A DNA stretch of 64,000 nt from Rohdeia sp041398665 (GCA_041398665.1 JAWKUH010000016.1:57386-121385); one strand, 5' to 3'. Numbered from the stretch's first letter, positions 38,370-47,890 are shown. The notes: generated by a model not told the origin, from the sequence alone. Numbers and translations: made by a program.

Positions 38370-40007
38370 TCAGGTCCCGCGGCGCAGCAGCACCGTCTTG
38401 ATCGTCCCCACCAGGATCGACAGGTCGAACGGCACCGAGTGGTACTTGATGTAGAAGAGGTCGTACTGCAGCTTCTGCAGCGCGTCCTCCGTCGTGTTGC
38501 CGTAGGGGTAGTTGATCTGCGCCCAGCCCGTCACACCTGGCTTCACGATGTGGCGCTGGTGGTAGTAGGGGATCTCCTGCGCGAGCTGCTCGATGAAGTG
38601 CGGCCGCTCGGGGCGCGGACCGACCATCGACATGTGTCCCGCGAGCACGTTGAAGAGCTGGGGGAACTCGTCGAGGCGCGACTTGCGGAGGAAGCGTCCC
38701 ACGCGGGTCACGCGCGGGTCGTCCTTCTGTGCCCACACCGGTCCCGTGCTCGACTCCGCGTCGGAGCGCATCGAGCGGAACTTCATCAGCACGAACGGGC
38801 GGCCGAAGCGTCCCGAGCGCTCCTGCCGGAACAGCACGGGGCCGGGCGAGTCGAGCCGGACCGCGATCGCCGTCGCGATCATGAGCGGCCACAGGACGGC
38901 GAGCAGGAGCAGCGCGGCGATCACGTCGAACGCGCGCTTGGCCGCGTCCTGGAACGGGTGGCTCGCGAAGCCGCGGTTGAAGATCAGGTACGACGGACGC
39001 ATCGCGCGCACCGCGATCTTCCCGGTGACCCGCTCGTAGAGCGACTCCGCCTCCTCGACGGTGAAGCCCGCGAGCCTCGCGCGGAGGAGTTCGGTCGTCG
39101 GGAGCGTCCCGCGCCGGTCGGTGAGCGCGACCACGATCGTGTCGACGCCGAGTCGTGCGGCCAGGGACTCGAGCGTCTCGCCGGGGAGCGCGACCACCTG
39201 CGGCACCGGTCCGTCGTCCTTCGACTCGGAGCGCGGCGACTCGAGCACGGCCTCCTCGGCGCGCTCCGCCGGACGTTCGGACGACGCGAGCACGGCGGCG
39301 GGGCCGGTGCGCTGACCGCGCGAACGGACGGCGCGCGCCTCCTGGAAGCGCGCGGCTCCCCCGAGCGGGTCGTCCGAGCGTTCGCGCGACTCGCTGCCGG
39401 GCGCCTTCGGCAGCACGCCGAGCACGCGGAAGCCCGCGTCGCCGGCGCGCGCGAGCTCGTGGTAGACGGTCGCGGAGAGCTCGCCCTCGCCGAGGACGAG
39501 CACGGTCTCCGCGAGGTTCAGGAACTTGATGGCGCGCGTGAACAGTCGGCGCCACCAGTACACGACGACGAAGGCGACGCCGGTCGCGAAGACGAGCGAC
39601 TGGACGGTCTGGCTCAGCGTGAGCCCAGGGAAGTCGAAGAGCGAGCCGCTCCCGAACAGCACGGACAACCCCAGCGCGACGAGGGCGAACACGATCGCGA
39701 GACCGGTCGCCGAGACGAAGCGCGCGAAGCGGTCGTAGCGGCTCGTCGCGATGCGGAAGTCGTAGAGCTCGTTGAGGTACAGCGACGCCTGGCACACCAG
39801 CGCGACGAGGATCGACGAGAGGATCGAGCGCAGGAGCGCCTCGCCGCTCGTGCGGCCGTCCTCGGCGAGCCCGCGCAGGACCACCGGGCCGGGGTCCCAC
39901 AGATGCGCCGTCATCGTGACCGCGATCACGGCGGCGAGGACGAGCCCCTCGCTGATCAGGAGCAGGGCCTTCCTGATCGGCAGGTAGTGGCGGAGGACGT
40001 GGAGCAT
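38370..40007 (-). CDS. Undecaprenyl-phosphate sugar-1-phosphate transferase (EPS initiator, WcaJ/WbaP type)
   Basis: A 545-residue polyisoprenyl-phosphate hexose-1-phosphate transferase. Residues of about 1-170 hold four or five membrane helices, and residues 170-340 a cytoplasmic Rossmann-like CoA-binding region with an inserted charged, low-complexity segment. The catalytic C-terminal domain (about 355-545) starts with KRAFDVIAALLLLAVLWPLM, followed by GPVLFRQERSGRFGRPFVLM, KFRSMRSDAES and SRLDEFPQLFNVLAGHMSMV-type blocks; the DEFPQ motif carries the catalytic acidic pair. It would start EPS repeat-unit synthesis, although it lies 11 kb from the rest of the locus and on its own. Confidence 0.93.
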   Translation of the reverse strand: MLHVLRHYLPIRKALLLISEGLVLAAVIAVTMTAHLWDPGPVVLRGLAEDGRTSGEALLRSILSSILVALVCQASLYLNELYDFRIATSRYDRFARFVSATGLAIVFALVALGLSVLFGSGSLFDFPGLTLSQTVQSLVFATGVAFVVVYWWRRLFTRAIKFLNLAETVLVLGEGELSATVYHELARAGDAGFRVLGVLPKAPGSESRERSDDPLGGAARFQEARAVRSRGQRTGPAAVLASSERPAERAEEAVLESPRSESKDDGPVPQVVALPGETLESLAARLGVDTIVVALTDRRGTLPTTELLRARLAGFTVEEAESLYERVTGKIAVRAMRPSYLIFNRGFASHPFQDAAKRAFDVIAALLLLAVLWPLMIATAIAVRLDSPGPVLFRQERSGRFGRPFVLMKFRSMRSDAESSTGPVWAQKDDPRVTRVGRFLRKSRLDEFPQLFNVLAGHMSMVGPRPERPHFIEQLAQEIPYYHQRHIVKPGVTGWAQINYPYGNTTEDALQKLQYDLFYIKYHSVPFDLSILVGTIKTVLLRRGT

Positions 40008-40090
40008 GGGTCGGGGGCGCCCGGTCCTACCTCGGCGGACCCCCGGGGCCGAATGAAGGTCTCGTGATCCCGTTCGCCCCGGTCCCGAGT

Positions 40091-40582
40091 CTATCCGCGC
40101 GCCGCGGTCCCCCGGGCGGGTTCACGGGACGCGGGGAGAAGGGAGGCGGGGGTCGCGCGCGGCGACCAGTTCGGACCGTCCCGTCCGACGTCGCGGTGCC
40201 AGGCGATCTCGGTCCGTCGCCGCGCGCCGGCGATCCACACCTCGACGACGTCGACGCGTGCGCTCGTTCGTCGTTCGCGTCCGAGCGACCGCGCGGCGGA
40301 GCACAGGCGCAGCACTCGCTCCGGGTCGACCCGGTCCGCGGGCCGGAAGCGGAGTTCGCCGAGCCGCGCGTCCGCGCGACAGCGCGACGTCTTCACCTCG
40401 CACACCACGAGGACGTCGCCGTCCTCGAGCACGAGGTCGAGCTCGCAGTCGCGGTGGTGGAGGTTCGCGGCCAGGACGCGCAGGCCGGCGCGCCTCAGCG
40501 CGCGGCGCGCGAGCCGTTCGCCGATGGGTCCGAGGCGCGCGCGCCCCGGCTCGAACAGGCGCAACGCGAGCCCCGGCGCCAC
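40091..40582 (-). CDS. YraN family (UPF0102) endonuclease-like protein
   Basis: About 163 residues from the GTG at 40582. Family hallmarks are present: GERLARRALRRAGLRVLAAN, then the PD-(D/E)XK-like core CELDLVLEDGDVLVVCEVKT, where the aspartate in ELDLV and the E-x-K of CEVKT form the metal site. YraN is usually 110-130 residues; here a longer C-terminal tail (after EIAWHRDVGR) reads through the GC-rich repeat at 40121-40146 and may be non-native. Upstream in-frame start codons are absent between 40582 and the yajC stop, so the start lies only just after yajC. The role of YraN is poorly known; a Holliday-junction-resolvase-like fold is typical. Confidence 0.75.
   Translation of the reverse strand: MAPGLALRLFEPGRARLGPIGERLARRALRRAGLRVLAANLHHRDCELDLVLEDGDVLVVCEVKTSRCRADARLGELRFRPADRVDPERVLRLCSAARSLGRERRTSARVDVVEVWIAGARRRTEIAWHRDVGRDGPNWSPRATPASLLPASREPARGTAARG
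40121..40146. repeat. Possible diverged copy of the REP-like arm
   Basis: TTCACGGGACGCGGGGAGAA followed by GGGAGG aligns with the arm at 35829-35857 with about three gaps or mismatches. It lies inside the 3' end of yraN, encoding SLLPASREP there. The match could be chance in GC-rich DNA. Confidence 0.3.
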
Positions 40583-40611
40583 CCGCCAGAGGAGCGCCGC
40601 ACCGCGCGCGA

Positions 40612-41091
40612 TCAGCTCTTCTCGACGAACTCGGCGTCGACCGGCTCGCTCGCCGACTCCGTCGTCTTCTTCGCGCCCTTCTCGTCCTTGCCCGCCTTCT
40701 CGCCCTTCGCCTTCACGGCGTCGGGGTCGATGCGGTCCTGGATCGCCGCACGCGTGAACTTGAGCCGCACGCCCTCGGCGACCTGCAGGACGACGATGTC
40801 GTCCTGGCTCTGCACCACCGTCCCGAACAGGCCGCTGGTCGTCATGACCTTGTCGCCCTTGCCGAGGCTCGCGCGCATCTGCTCCTGACGCTTGCGGTTC
40901 TTCCGCTCCGGGGCGAACACCACGAAGTAGAAGACGCCGACCATCATCAGCACGAGGAAGGGCAGGTTCAGCCCGCCCGGCCCCGGCGTCTGGGTCTCGC
41001 TCCCGTCGCCCGAGGGCGCCGTCTCCTGGACGGCCGCGAGGATCTCCGGGAGGCGCGAGGAGGCGAGGAGGCTGGTGAGGATCGAGTTCAT
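40612..41091 (-). CDS. yajC: Preprotein translocase accessory subunit YajC
   Basis: A 159-residue protein associated with SecDF-YidC. The single membrane helix LPFLVLMMVGVFYFVVFAP is followed directly by ERKNRKRQEQMRASLGKGDK and the small beta domain VMTTSGLFGTVVQSQDD, then VAEGVRLKFTRAAIQDRI, all diagnostic for YajC. The N-terminus is extended by about 45 residues containing a Gly/Pro/Thr-rich linker, and the C-terminus is lysine-rich. ATG at 41091 is the first sensible start. secD and secF are not next to it. yraN follows 29 bases downstream. Confidence 0.93.
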   Translation of the reverse strand: MNSILTSLLASSRLPEILAAVQETAPSGDGSETQTPGPGGLNLPFLVLMMVGVFYFVVFAPERKNRKRQEQMRASLGKGDKVMTTSGLFGTVVQSQDDIVVLQVAEGVRLKFTRAAIQDRIDPDAVKAKGEKAGKDEKGAKKTTESASEPVDAEFVEKS

Positions 41092-41227
41092 GGACGTCGT
41101 GAGCGTGGCGCTTCGAGGGCAAGGAGCGTAGCTCCGCGGGCGGTCGTTGCAAGGACGGCCCGCGGTCGTCGGCCGAGGGCGGCGCTCCGGGACTGGTGCG
41201 GCGTGCTCCGTGGTGCATGATGTCCCC

Positions 41228-42373
41228 ATGGGCGAGAGGAGTGCGAGCGGCGGGGTCGCCGACTGCGACGCGCCGGGGAGCCGCATGGTGGTCGCCATGA
41301 GCGGCGGCGTGGACAGCTCGACGGTGGCGTGGTTGCTCAAGGAGCGCGGCCACGACCTGGTCGGTCTGTTCATGCGCAACGGCGTGAAGGTCGCGGAGCA
41401 CGAGGCCGCGAAGAAGTCGTGCTGCTCCCTGGGTGACGCCCGCGACGCCCGGATGGTTGCGGCCCGTCTCGGGATTCCCTTCCAGGCCGTCGACCTCGCG
41501 CGCGAGTTCTCGGACATCGTCCGCTACTTCGTCGACGAGTACCGGCGCGGCCGCACCCCGAACCCCTGCGCGGTCTGCAACCGCGACCTCAAGTTCGACC
41601 GGCTGCTCGAACTCGCCGACGAACTCGGCGCGGCGGGAGTCGCGACCGGCCACTACGCGCGGCTCGCGGTCCTCGACGGGCGCGTCCACGTGCGGCGCGG
41701 CGTCGACGCGAACAAGGACCAGAGCTACCAGCTCTTCGCCGTCTCCGAGGCGCACCTCCGCCGCACGCGACTGCCGCTCGGCGAGTACACGAAGCCGCGC
41801 GTGCGCGAACTCGCGGAGGCGGCCGATCTGCGCACGGCGAAGAAGCCGGACAGCCAGGAGATCTGCTTCGTCCCGGGCAACGACTACCGCCGGCTGCTCG
41901 CCGAGAAGGGCGTCGAGCTGACGCCCGGACCGATGACGGACACGCAGGGCAAGCTGTTGCGTCGTCACGAGGGCGTCGAGCACTACACGATCGGACAGCG
42001 ACGCGGGCACGGCGTCGGCGGCAGCACGGAGCCGCTCTACGTCGTCGACCTCGAGCCGGCGACGGGGACGGTCGTGCTCGGGACGCGCGAGGAGTGTCTG
42101 GCACGCGAGTGCGTCGTCGACGACCTCAACTGGATCGGCGTCGACCCGCCGACCGACGGCGAGGTGCGCTGCGACGTGCAGATCCGCTACCACCACGACG
42201 CGGCGCCGTCGACGGTGCGCGTCGCGGACGGTCGCGCGACCGTCGTCTTCGACGAGCCCCAGCTCGCCGTCACCCCGGGGCAGGGCGCGGCGTTCTACGT
42301 GGGGGACCGGTTGATCGGCGGCGGTTGGATCGCGAGCGCGCCGAGTTCGGGCGCGAGGAGCGCGCGCGGTTGA
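41228..42373 (+). CDS. mnmA: tRNA-specific 2-thiouridylase MnmA
   Basis: A 381-residue ATP-dependent enzyme that puts sulfur on C2 of the wobble uridine (s2U34). The PP-loop SGGVDSS is at residues 25-31; the catalytic cysteines are Cys114 in NPCAVCNRDLKF and Cys213 in KKPDSQEICFVPG, and both are intact. TGHYARL and HYTIGQRRG also match, and the C-terminal beta-barrel is complete. The start may instead be the ATG at 41285, which gives the usual MVVAMSGGVDSS opening; the 19-residue extension from 41228 has no family counterpart. The stop overlaps the vWA gene's TTG start by 4 bases (TTGA). Confidence 0.95.
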   Translation: MGERSASGGVADCDAPGSRMVVAMSGGVDSSTVAWLLKERGHDLVGLFMRNGVKVAEHEAAKKSCCSLGDARDARMVAARLGIPFQAVDLAREFSDIVRYFVDEYRRGRTPNPCAVCNRDLKFDRLLELADELGAAGVATGHYARLAVLDGRVHVRRGVDANKDQSYQLFAVSEAHLRRTRLPLGEYTKPRVRELAEAADLRTAKKPDSQEICFVPGNDYRRLLAEKGVELTPGPMTDTQGKLLRRHEGVEHYTIGQRRGHGVGGSTEPLYVVDLEPATGTVVLGTREECLARECVVDDLNWIGVDPPTDGEVRCDVQIRYHHDAAPSTVRVADGRATVVFDEPQLAVTPGQGAAFYVGDRLIGGGWIASAPSSGARSARG

Positions 42374-44802
42374 GGACGCCGCTCGTCGCGGCGGCCGTGC
42401 TCGCGCTGTTCGGTGCGTGGCTGGCGCTCCCGCGCCCCGTCGCGGCCGACGAACGGCGCGAACTCTGCCTCGTCGACGTCTCGGCCTCCGTCCGGCGCAC
42501 GCGCCCCGACTGGGCGGCGTGGGTCGGGGCGCGCATCGAGGAGTTCGCACGCGACGCGGCGGCGCGCGGCGCCCACACGTGGGTCGTGGCGGTCGCGAAC
42601 GGACAGCGCCAGCTCGCGCCGCGCGAGGACGCGCGCGCGCTCCTGGGGCGCGTGCGCTCGGGGCAGCTCGTCGACGTCGCGCCGGCCGGCCTCGACCCGT
42701 TCGAGTACGCGCGTCGACGCGGCGCTCGCCGCGGTCGAGAGTGGCTCGTCGGCGGTCGTGGGGGACGCGTGCTGTGGCTCGGCGACGGCGACGTCCAGGA
42801 CGACCCGGTCGCGGCGAGCGAACGACTCGCGCGCCTCGCCGGGCTCGGTGTCGGCTGCGACCTCGTCGAACCGCCGCCGCCGTCGCGTCCCGACGTGCGC
42901 ATCTCGAGGCTCGACGCCCCGTCGACGATCGACGCGGGCGCACCGCTCGCGGTCCGGGTCGAGGTCGAGTCCGTCGTCCCCGCCGACGCCGTCGCCGAGC
43001 TCACGGTGGAGGTCGTCGAGAGGGTTCGGGCGACGTGGTCGTCGACTCGCGCCGCACCGAGGTCGACCTCGCGCGGCGGACGGACGCGCACGCTCACGAC
43101 CTTCGACGCGCTCGGCACCGGTGTCTGGATCGTCCGGGCGCGCGTCTCCGCGCGCAGCGACGGCGTGCCCGAGAACGACGTCGAGGAGTCGGTGTGTCGC
43201 GTCGGCGGGGGACTCGCGGGCGAGGTCGTCGCGCGCGACGTCGACCTCGGGACGGCGGTGCGCCTCGCGCGCGCCCTCGAACTCGCGCTCCCAGGTACCG
43301 GCTTCTCGGCGGCGACCGTCGACGGCGCCGCTCGACTCCTGCCGCACTGCGACGTCGTCGTGACGCTCGACGTCGCGCCGTCGGAACTCCCGGTCGGACT
43401 GCTCGAACCGTTCGTGCGCGCGGGCGGAGGTCTGCTCGTCCTCGGCGAGGTCTCGCAACACGTGCGTTCGAGCCGCGGCGTCGGCGTCGACCTGCTGCCC
43501 CTGGTCTGCGCTCCTCCCGGGATCGAGTCGCGCGACGTCGTGCTGCTGCTCGACGGTTCGGGTTCGATGGAGGGCGAGCCGTTCGACGCGGTTCGCGTGG
43601 CGGCGCGCGACATCCTGCTCGCGACGCCGCCGGGCGACGGCTTCCAGGTCGAGGTCTTCACGGACGGGCTCGTCGCGGCGAGTCCCGACATCCGTGCGGA
43701 CGAGGAGGTCGACCTGCGCGCGCAGCGCAACGTCGAGAACTGGCTCGCGCAGCTCGAGGCGCCTGGCGGCAAGACCTCGATCGTGCGCACGCTCGAACAG
43801 TGGTGCCGCCGGCGCCGCGCGCAGCTCGAGCGCGACGGCGAGCGCGCGCCGCCGTGATCCTGCTGACGGACGGCAAGGAGGACTCGACACGCCGAACGTC
43901 AGGGCGCGTGCGCGACCTTCGCGCGGAGTTCGCCGACCTGCACGCCAAGCTCTACAGCGTCGCGATCGGTTCCGAGGTCGACCGCGCGTTCCTGGAGCAG
44001 CTCGTCCCCGACCCGACGCTGCGGCTCGAACCGGCGCCCGACGAACTGCGTCACGCCGTCGCCGACGTCGCCGCGTCGGAGCGACTGCTCGACGGGCCGC
44101 TCCGTCCGCGCGTGACGCCGGCGGGGCTCGAAGCGGGGTTCCCGGCGATCCTCACCGAGCTGTCGCGCGCCTCGCGCGCGAAGGTGCGCGACGGGGCGAC
44201 GACGTTGGTCGAGGGTTCGAGGGCGAACCGCTCCTCGCCGTCTGGAGCGTCGGAGCGGGGCGCGTGGCGAGCGCGGCCTTCGGCACGTCGTGGTGCCGCG
44301 ACCTCCTCGACCGGACGGTTCGCTTCGGCGGCCTCGTGCGGAGCCTCGCGCGCCGCGGCGAGGCCGACGCGGCGGTCCTCCGCCGCGACGACGAGGGCCT
44401 GTTCCTCGAGGGCGTGCCGGCGGGACGGAGTTCCGTCGTCGGGGTGCTCGAGGCCGGGCGCAGCGTGGCGCGCGCCGTCACCTTCGAGTCGACGCCGGGC
44501 GGCTGGCGGGCGCCGGCGCACGCGCTCGGCGACCTCGAGTCGAGCCCGCAGGGCGGCTGGCTCCAGGTGGACGGTCTCGGCCGGTTCCCGGTGCCCGCGC
44601 GGCCGCCGCGCGAGCTCCGCGACGCCCCGACCCGGGTGCTCGCGGGTGGCGCGGCCGGCCCTCCGCCGCCGGTCGCACGCGCCGGTCACCCCGCCGCGCC
44701 GTGGGTCCTCGCGCTCGCGGGAGCCCTCGCGGCCCTGGCGGCCCTACCGCTTCCGGGAGCGGGGCGGCGGATCGTCAAGCCCCGCGGGGAGCCTTCCGAT
44801 GA
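42370..44802 (+). pseudogene. Von Willebrand factor A domain protein, multiply frame-disrupted
   Basis: The readable pieces in order describe a secreted or anchored protein of about 800 residues. They are: a signal peptide (VAAAVLALFGAWLAL), a first vWA-like strand with LCLVDVSASVRR, a beta domain with MVxV-type strands (APLAVRVEVESVVPADAV), a glutamine-amidotransferase-like middle (LLPHCDVVVTLDVAPSE), a canonical vWA MIDAS site DVVLLLDGSGSMEGEPFDA with AVILLTDGKEDS, and a C-terminal hydrophobic anchor (WVLALAGALAALAALPLPG). Frame changes are needed near 42712, 42765, 43022, 43083, 43855 and 44215; two pairs are compensating within about 60 bases. The true stop is unclear; one frame stops at 44802. 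The architecture is that of BatA-like/glutamine-amidotransferase proteins. The TTG start overlaps the mnmA stop. Confidence 0.6.
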
Positions 44803-44814
44803 GGCCTTCGGAAG
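44793..44814 (+). terminator. Hairpin between the vWA and HEAT genes
   Basis: CTTCCGA at 44793-44799 pairs with TCGGAAG at 44808-44814 around an 8-base loop, followed by ATCTTCC. It sits at the presumed end of the vWA gene and 24 bases before the next ATG; it could terminate or merely space the two genes. Confidence 0.4.
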
Positions 44815-44837
44815 ATCTTCCCCAGCGACCACCACCC

Positions 44838-45494
44838 ATGTCTCGATCCATCGCCGCGCCGGCCCTCGCGCTCGCCCTCCTCGTCGCCTCCTGCTCGACC
44901 ACGAAGAACGCCAAGGAGAGCGACGTCAACGCGGGCAAGTGGTGCGCCCTCGCCGATCCTCGGGCAGCAGCTCGAGGACGCCGCGGCCCAGCTCCCTGGG
45001 CGAAGGGACTCCAGCGCCTCGAACTCATCCGCTACTTCGCGCGGGTGGGGAGCCCGCGTACGAGATCCTGCTCGAACTCGCGCAGGACGAGCGCGTCCCG
45101 GTCGCCTCGTCGGCGTTCGCCGCGATGGGTGCCACGTCGGACGGTCGACTCGTCGACGAGATCAACGCGCTGCCCTGGGACGACCGGACGGCGTCGCCCG
45201 ACCTGGCGCTCGAGCGCGCGCGCACGCTCGCGCGCCTCGGTGACTGGTCGAAGCTCCCCGTGCTGATCCACGGACTCTCCGACGACCGGCTCTACACGCG
45301 CGCGCTCGCTCGCAGGCCCTGCGCGAGATCACGCGCGAGGACTTCGGCTTCGACCCGCGCGGCGAGGAGTCGGCGCGCGATCGCGCGACCGAGGCCTGGA
45401 GCGCTGGTGGCTCAAGTACTCCGGCCAGCCCATGCCGCCCAAGTCCCCGTCGTCCGCGGGCGCGCCGCAGCCGACGACGACGTTCGAGGGCTGA
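44838..45494 (+). pseudogene. Small HEAT-repeat lipoprotein, multiply frame-disrupted
   Basis: It starts as a lipoprotein (SRSIAAPALALALLVASC, lipobox VASC). The readable segments are then LGQQLEDAAAQLP, KGLQRLELIRYFA, the intact HEAT pair EPAYEILLELAQDERVPVAS to LPVLIHGLSDDRLYTRALA, then SQALREITREDFGFDPRG and RWWLKYSGQPMPP. Joining them needs frame changes near 44957, 44995, 45043, 45312 and 45403. The C-terminal block FGFDP...DR...W.RWW recurs in the gene at 46098-47189. It was probably a periplasmic scaffold of about 215 residues. The cluster of indels continues the disrupted region starting in the vWA gene. Confidence 0.6.
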
Positions 45495-45519
45495 GTCCGA
45501 GCGGGTGCCCGCACCGCGC

Positions 45520-45936
45520 TCAGTCGTCCACGGACTCGTCGCCGAGCAGGGCCTCGAACTCGGGCATCCCGTGCAGCGCGGCGAGATCCTCGTCGTTCCG
45601 CGCGAGTTCGAAGTCGCACCACCCGAGTTCGCGCGCCGTCGCGAGCGACGCGAGCGCGGCGCCGAGCTCGCCCGTGAGCGCCAAGGAACACGCCAGGTTG
45701 TAGTGCGCCGTCGGGTTCTCCGGCGCCGCCGCGACGATGCGCCGGTCCACCTCGAGACCCTCCGCGTACCGACCGACGCGCGTCAGCGCCATGGCGAGCG
45801 CGGACAGCAGGTCGACGTCGCCGGGTCGCGCCGGAGCGGCCCTCGCGAGGAAGTCCGCCTCGAACTCGTAGCCGAGCCGACGCAGATCGCCGCGCAGCGT
45901 CGCATCGAGCTCGAGGGGGTCCTCGGCGGCAGGCAT
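45520..45936 (-). CDS. Small TPR-repeat protein
   Basis: A 138-residue soluble protein without a signal peptide. It contains about two tetratricopeptide repeats (DVDLLSALAMALTRVGRYAE, then NPTAHYNLACSLALTGELGA) followed by an acidic tail that resembles the last helix of TPR proteins with the end FELARNDEDLAALHGMPEF. This ending, with a D-x-D-L-x-x-L-x-x-x-P-x-F motif, is frequent in TPR-end-of-group proteins. It lies convergent to the HEAT lipoprotein and divergent from the zinc-ribbon gene. Partner unknown. Confidence 0.8.
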   Translation of the reverse strand: MPAAEDPLELDATLRGDLRRLGYEFEADFLARAAPARPGDVDLLSALAMALTRVGRYAEGLEVDRRIVAAAPENPTAHYNLACSLALTGELGAALASLATARELGWCDFELARNDEDLAALHGMPEFEALLGDESVDD

Positions 45937-46097
45937 GGTGCGAGGGTAGCGCGCCGCCCGACTCCGGGAACCCCGCCGCTCCGTGCTGTTGCCCGTTCCG
46001 GCCGATCTGCTAGTCCGGCGGCGACGGACACCGTCCTCCCGACCTCCGAGGCAGGCGATCGGTGAGAGGCGGATCCGCACCGGGGGCGAACCGAGCC

Positions 46098-47189
46098 ATG
46101 GACATCCACTTCTGCGACATCTGCAGCGAATCGATCCCCGTCGGCGACGTGGAGTCGGGGCGCGCGGTGCGCTTCGGCGACCGGTTCGTGTGCCGACGCT
46201 GCGACGAGGCGATGACGCGGCACGTCGCACCCGCTGCCGCGCAGTCCGCCGAGTTCGAGGCCGTTCAGGCGGGCCAGCGCGGTCACGCCGTCCACTCGCC
46301 CGGCGGGACGGTCTGGCTGGCCGCGTCGTGCGTCGGGGTGATGGCGCTGCTCGGCTACCTCTCCGTCGAGCGCGTGAAGGAGACGGAGCACCGCGTCGAG
46401 GTCGACGCGGCGATCCGCATGGAGGCGCTCGACGCGAGGATCGCGCGCATGGAGCGTCGCTTCGAGGAACTCCTCGCCGGCGACCCCTTCCGGACGCCCG
46501 AGGACCCGCGGATCGGACGACTGCTCGACGAGGTGCGCGCGCTCGGCGAGCGCGGAACCGACACGACCGACATCGAGGCGCTGCTCTCCGAGTTCGGGAC
46601 GTCGCTCGACGAGATCCGCGAGAACTCCGAGGGTCCGCGCGCCGACCCGCAGCGCACGGCGCAGCTCGACCGCATCGAGGCCGACCTCGGTGCGCTGCGC
46701 GAGGACCTGGGCGTCCTCGCGCGGTCCATGCTCGAGGTGCTCGACCGCGCGCCGGTCGTCGACGCGCCGCCGGCCGACGTGCGGCGCGAGGCGGCGGAGG
46801 CGCAGCCCGGTTGGCTGGCCTTCGTCGGCGGACTCTCGAGTCGCGACGAGAGCGAGCGCTGGAACTCGATCGAGGAACTCGGCGCGAGCGGCGACCCCGC
46901 GGCCGCCGTGCACGTCGTCCCCATGTTGCGCGACGACGAGCTCTTCGTCCGCATGGCCGCGGCGCGCGTCCTCGGCGACCTCGGCAACCACGTCGCGGTC
47001 CCCGCACTGATCGACGCGCTCGAGGACGTGGAGCCGAGCGTGCGCGAGGCCGCCGTCATCTCGCTCCGGACGCTGACGGGGCGCAGCTTCGGCTTCGACC
47101 CGAATGCGGATCCGAAGGACCGCACGAAGCGCGTGCAGTCCTGGCGCGACTGGTGGAGCGGCGAGAACGCGAAGGGCGCGGGCGACTGA
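46098..47189 (+). CDS. Zinc-ribbon, membrane-anchored HEAT-repeat protein
   Basis: A 363-residue protein. The N-terminus MDIHFCDICSESIP with a second pair VCRRCDEA forms a four-cysteine zinc ribbon in the cytoplasm; one membrane helix follows (VWLAASCVGVMALLGYL), then a coiled coil (about 100-230) with heptads such as RIARMERRFEELLAG, and a C-terminal HEAT pair (DDELFVRMAAARVLGDLG, VEPSVREAAVISLRTLTG). The last block FGFDPNADPKDRTKRVQSW followed by RDWW repeats the ending of the lipoprotein at 44838-45494. A GTG start 36 bases upstream is possible, but the ATG matches the zinc-ribbon start. Function unknown; topology puts the HEAT part outside the cytoplasm. Confidence 0.75.
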   Translation: MDIHFCDICSESIPVGDVESGRAVRFGDRFVCRRCDEAMTRHVAPAAAQSAEFEAVQAGQRGHAVHSPGGTVWLAASCVGVMALLGYLSVERVKETEHRVEVDAAIRMEALDARIARMERRFEELLAGDPFRTPEDPRIGRLLDEVRALGERGTDTTDIEALLSEFGTSLDEIRENSEGPRADPQRTAQLDRIEADLGALREDLGVLARSMLEVLDRAPVVDAPPADVRREAAEAQPGWLAFVGGLSSRDESERWNSIEELGASGDPAAAVHVVPMLRDDELFVRMAAARVLGDLGNHVAVPALIDALEDVEPSVREAAVISLRTLTGRSFGFDPNADPKDRTKRVQSWRDWWSGENAKGAGD

Positions 47190-47237
47190 TCGCGAAGGAC
47201 CGGTCGCCCGCGCCGCACATGTGTCGCGACGGCGCGG

Positions 47238-47723
47238 TCAGCGGCGGATCTCGATGCGCCGGCGGCTCTCCTTCGCCTGCGCTTTGGGCAGGACCACCTC
47301 GAGGACGCCGTTCTTCATGTCGGCCGAGACCTTGGACTCGTCGACCGGACCGGGCAGGCGCAGGCGGCGTTCGAAGCGGCCGAACGAACGCTCCGTGAGG
47401 AGCACCTCGTCCTCCTCGCGCTTCTCCTCCGTCCGCTTCTCGCCGGACAGGACGAGCGTGTCGTCCTCGAGGTGCACGTCGACCTGCTCGTGGTCGAGGC
47501 CCGGGACCTCGGCGCGGAGCACGTAGGCCTCCTTCGTGTCGGTCCACTCGAGCGACGGCACGAACTCGCTGGCGCGCGCCGCCTCGGCGAGGCGCGGGAA
47601 GAAGCCGTTCTCGAAGCTCGCGCCCTCGAACAGGCGGCCGAGCACGTCGTCGAAGAGGGGCGAGCGCAGCGGCGCGAGACCGCGCACCCGCAGCGGGCGG
47701 GCGATGGATCGGTTCTGGTTCAT
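47238..47723 (-). CDS. Small heat-shock protein, Hsp20/alpha-crystallin family
   Basis: A 161-residue ATP-independent holdase. The alpha-crystallin domain (about residues 50-148) has EAYVLRAEVPGLDHEQVDVH, TLVLSGEKR, FERRLRLPGPVDESKVSA and the A-x-x-x-x-GVL motif ADMKNGVLEVVLPKA. The C-terminus has the I-x-I anchoring motif (RRIEIRR). A ribosome site AGGAGA precedes the ATG. It is divergent from fumC, with 269 bases between the starts. No CIRCE operator was found; a palindrome at 47871-47890 is a candidate control site. Confidence 0.95.
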   Translation of the reverse strand: MNQNRSIARPLRVRGLAPLRSPLFDDVLGRLFEGASFENGFFPRLAEAARASEFVPSLEWTDTKEAYVLRAEVPGLDHEQVDVHLEDDTLVLSGEKRTEEKREEDEVLLTERSFGRFERRLRLPGPVDESKVSADMKNGVLEVVLPKAQAKESRRRIEIRR

Positions 47724-47870
47724 GACGGGTTCTCCTAGGACGTCGCGTCCCTGCGTGTTCCGCGGTCGCGCTCGGCGAGCCGCCGCCGCGAAGGAACAAG
47801 CTCCGTGCCGCGGACGCGTGCCGCGGTGCGGAGCGCCGCGCGACGGGAGCGCGCCGTCGAGGTGTCGAAA

Positions 47871-47890
47871 TGGCAGTCCGTGGACTGCCA
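47871..47890. promoter_or_regulatory. Candidate operator: 9-bp palindrome with an extra half-site
   Basis: TGGCAGTCC (47871-47879), a GT spacer, then GGACTGCCA (47882-47890) is a perfect inverted repeat, directly followed by a third half-site CGGCAGTCC (47891-47899). It lies in the shared regulatory region of hsp20 and fumC, about 100 bases before the fumC ATG and 148 before the hsp20 ATG. The layout fits a dimeric regulator with a neighbouring half-site, but a hairpin is equally possible. No known operator consensus matches. Confidence 0.4.
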
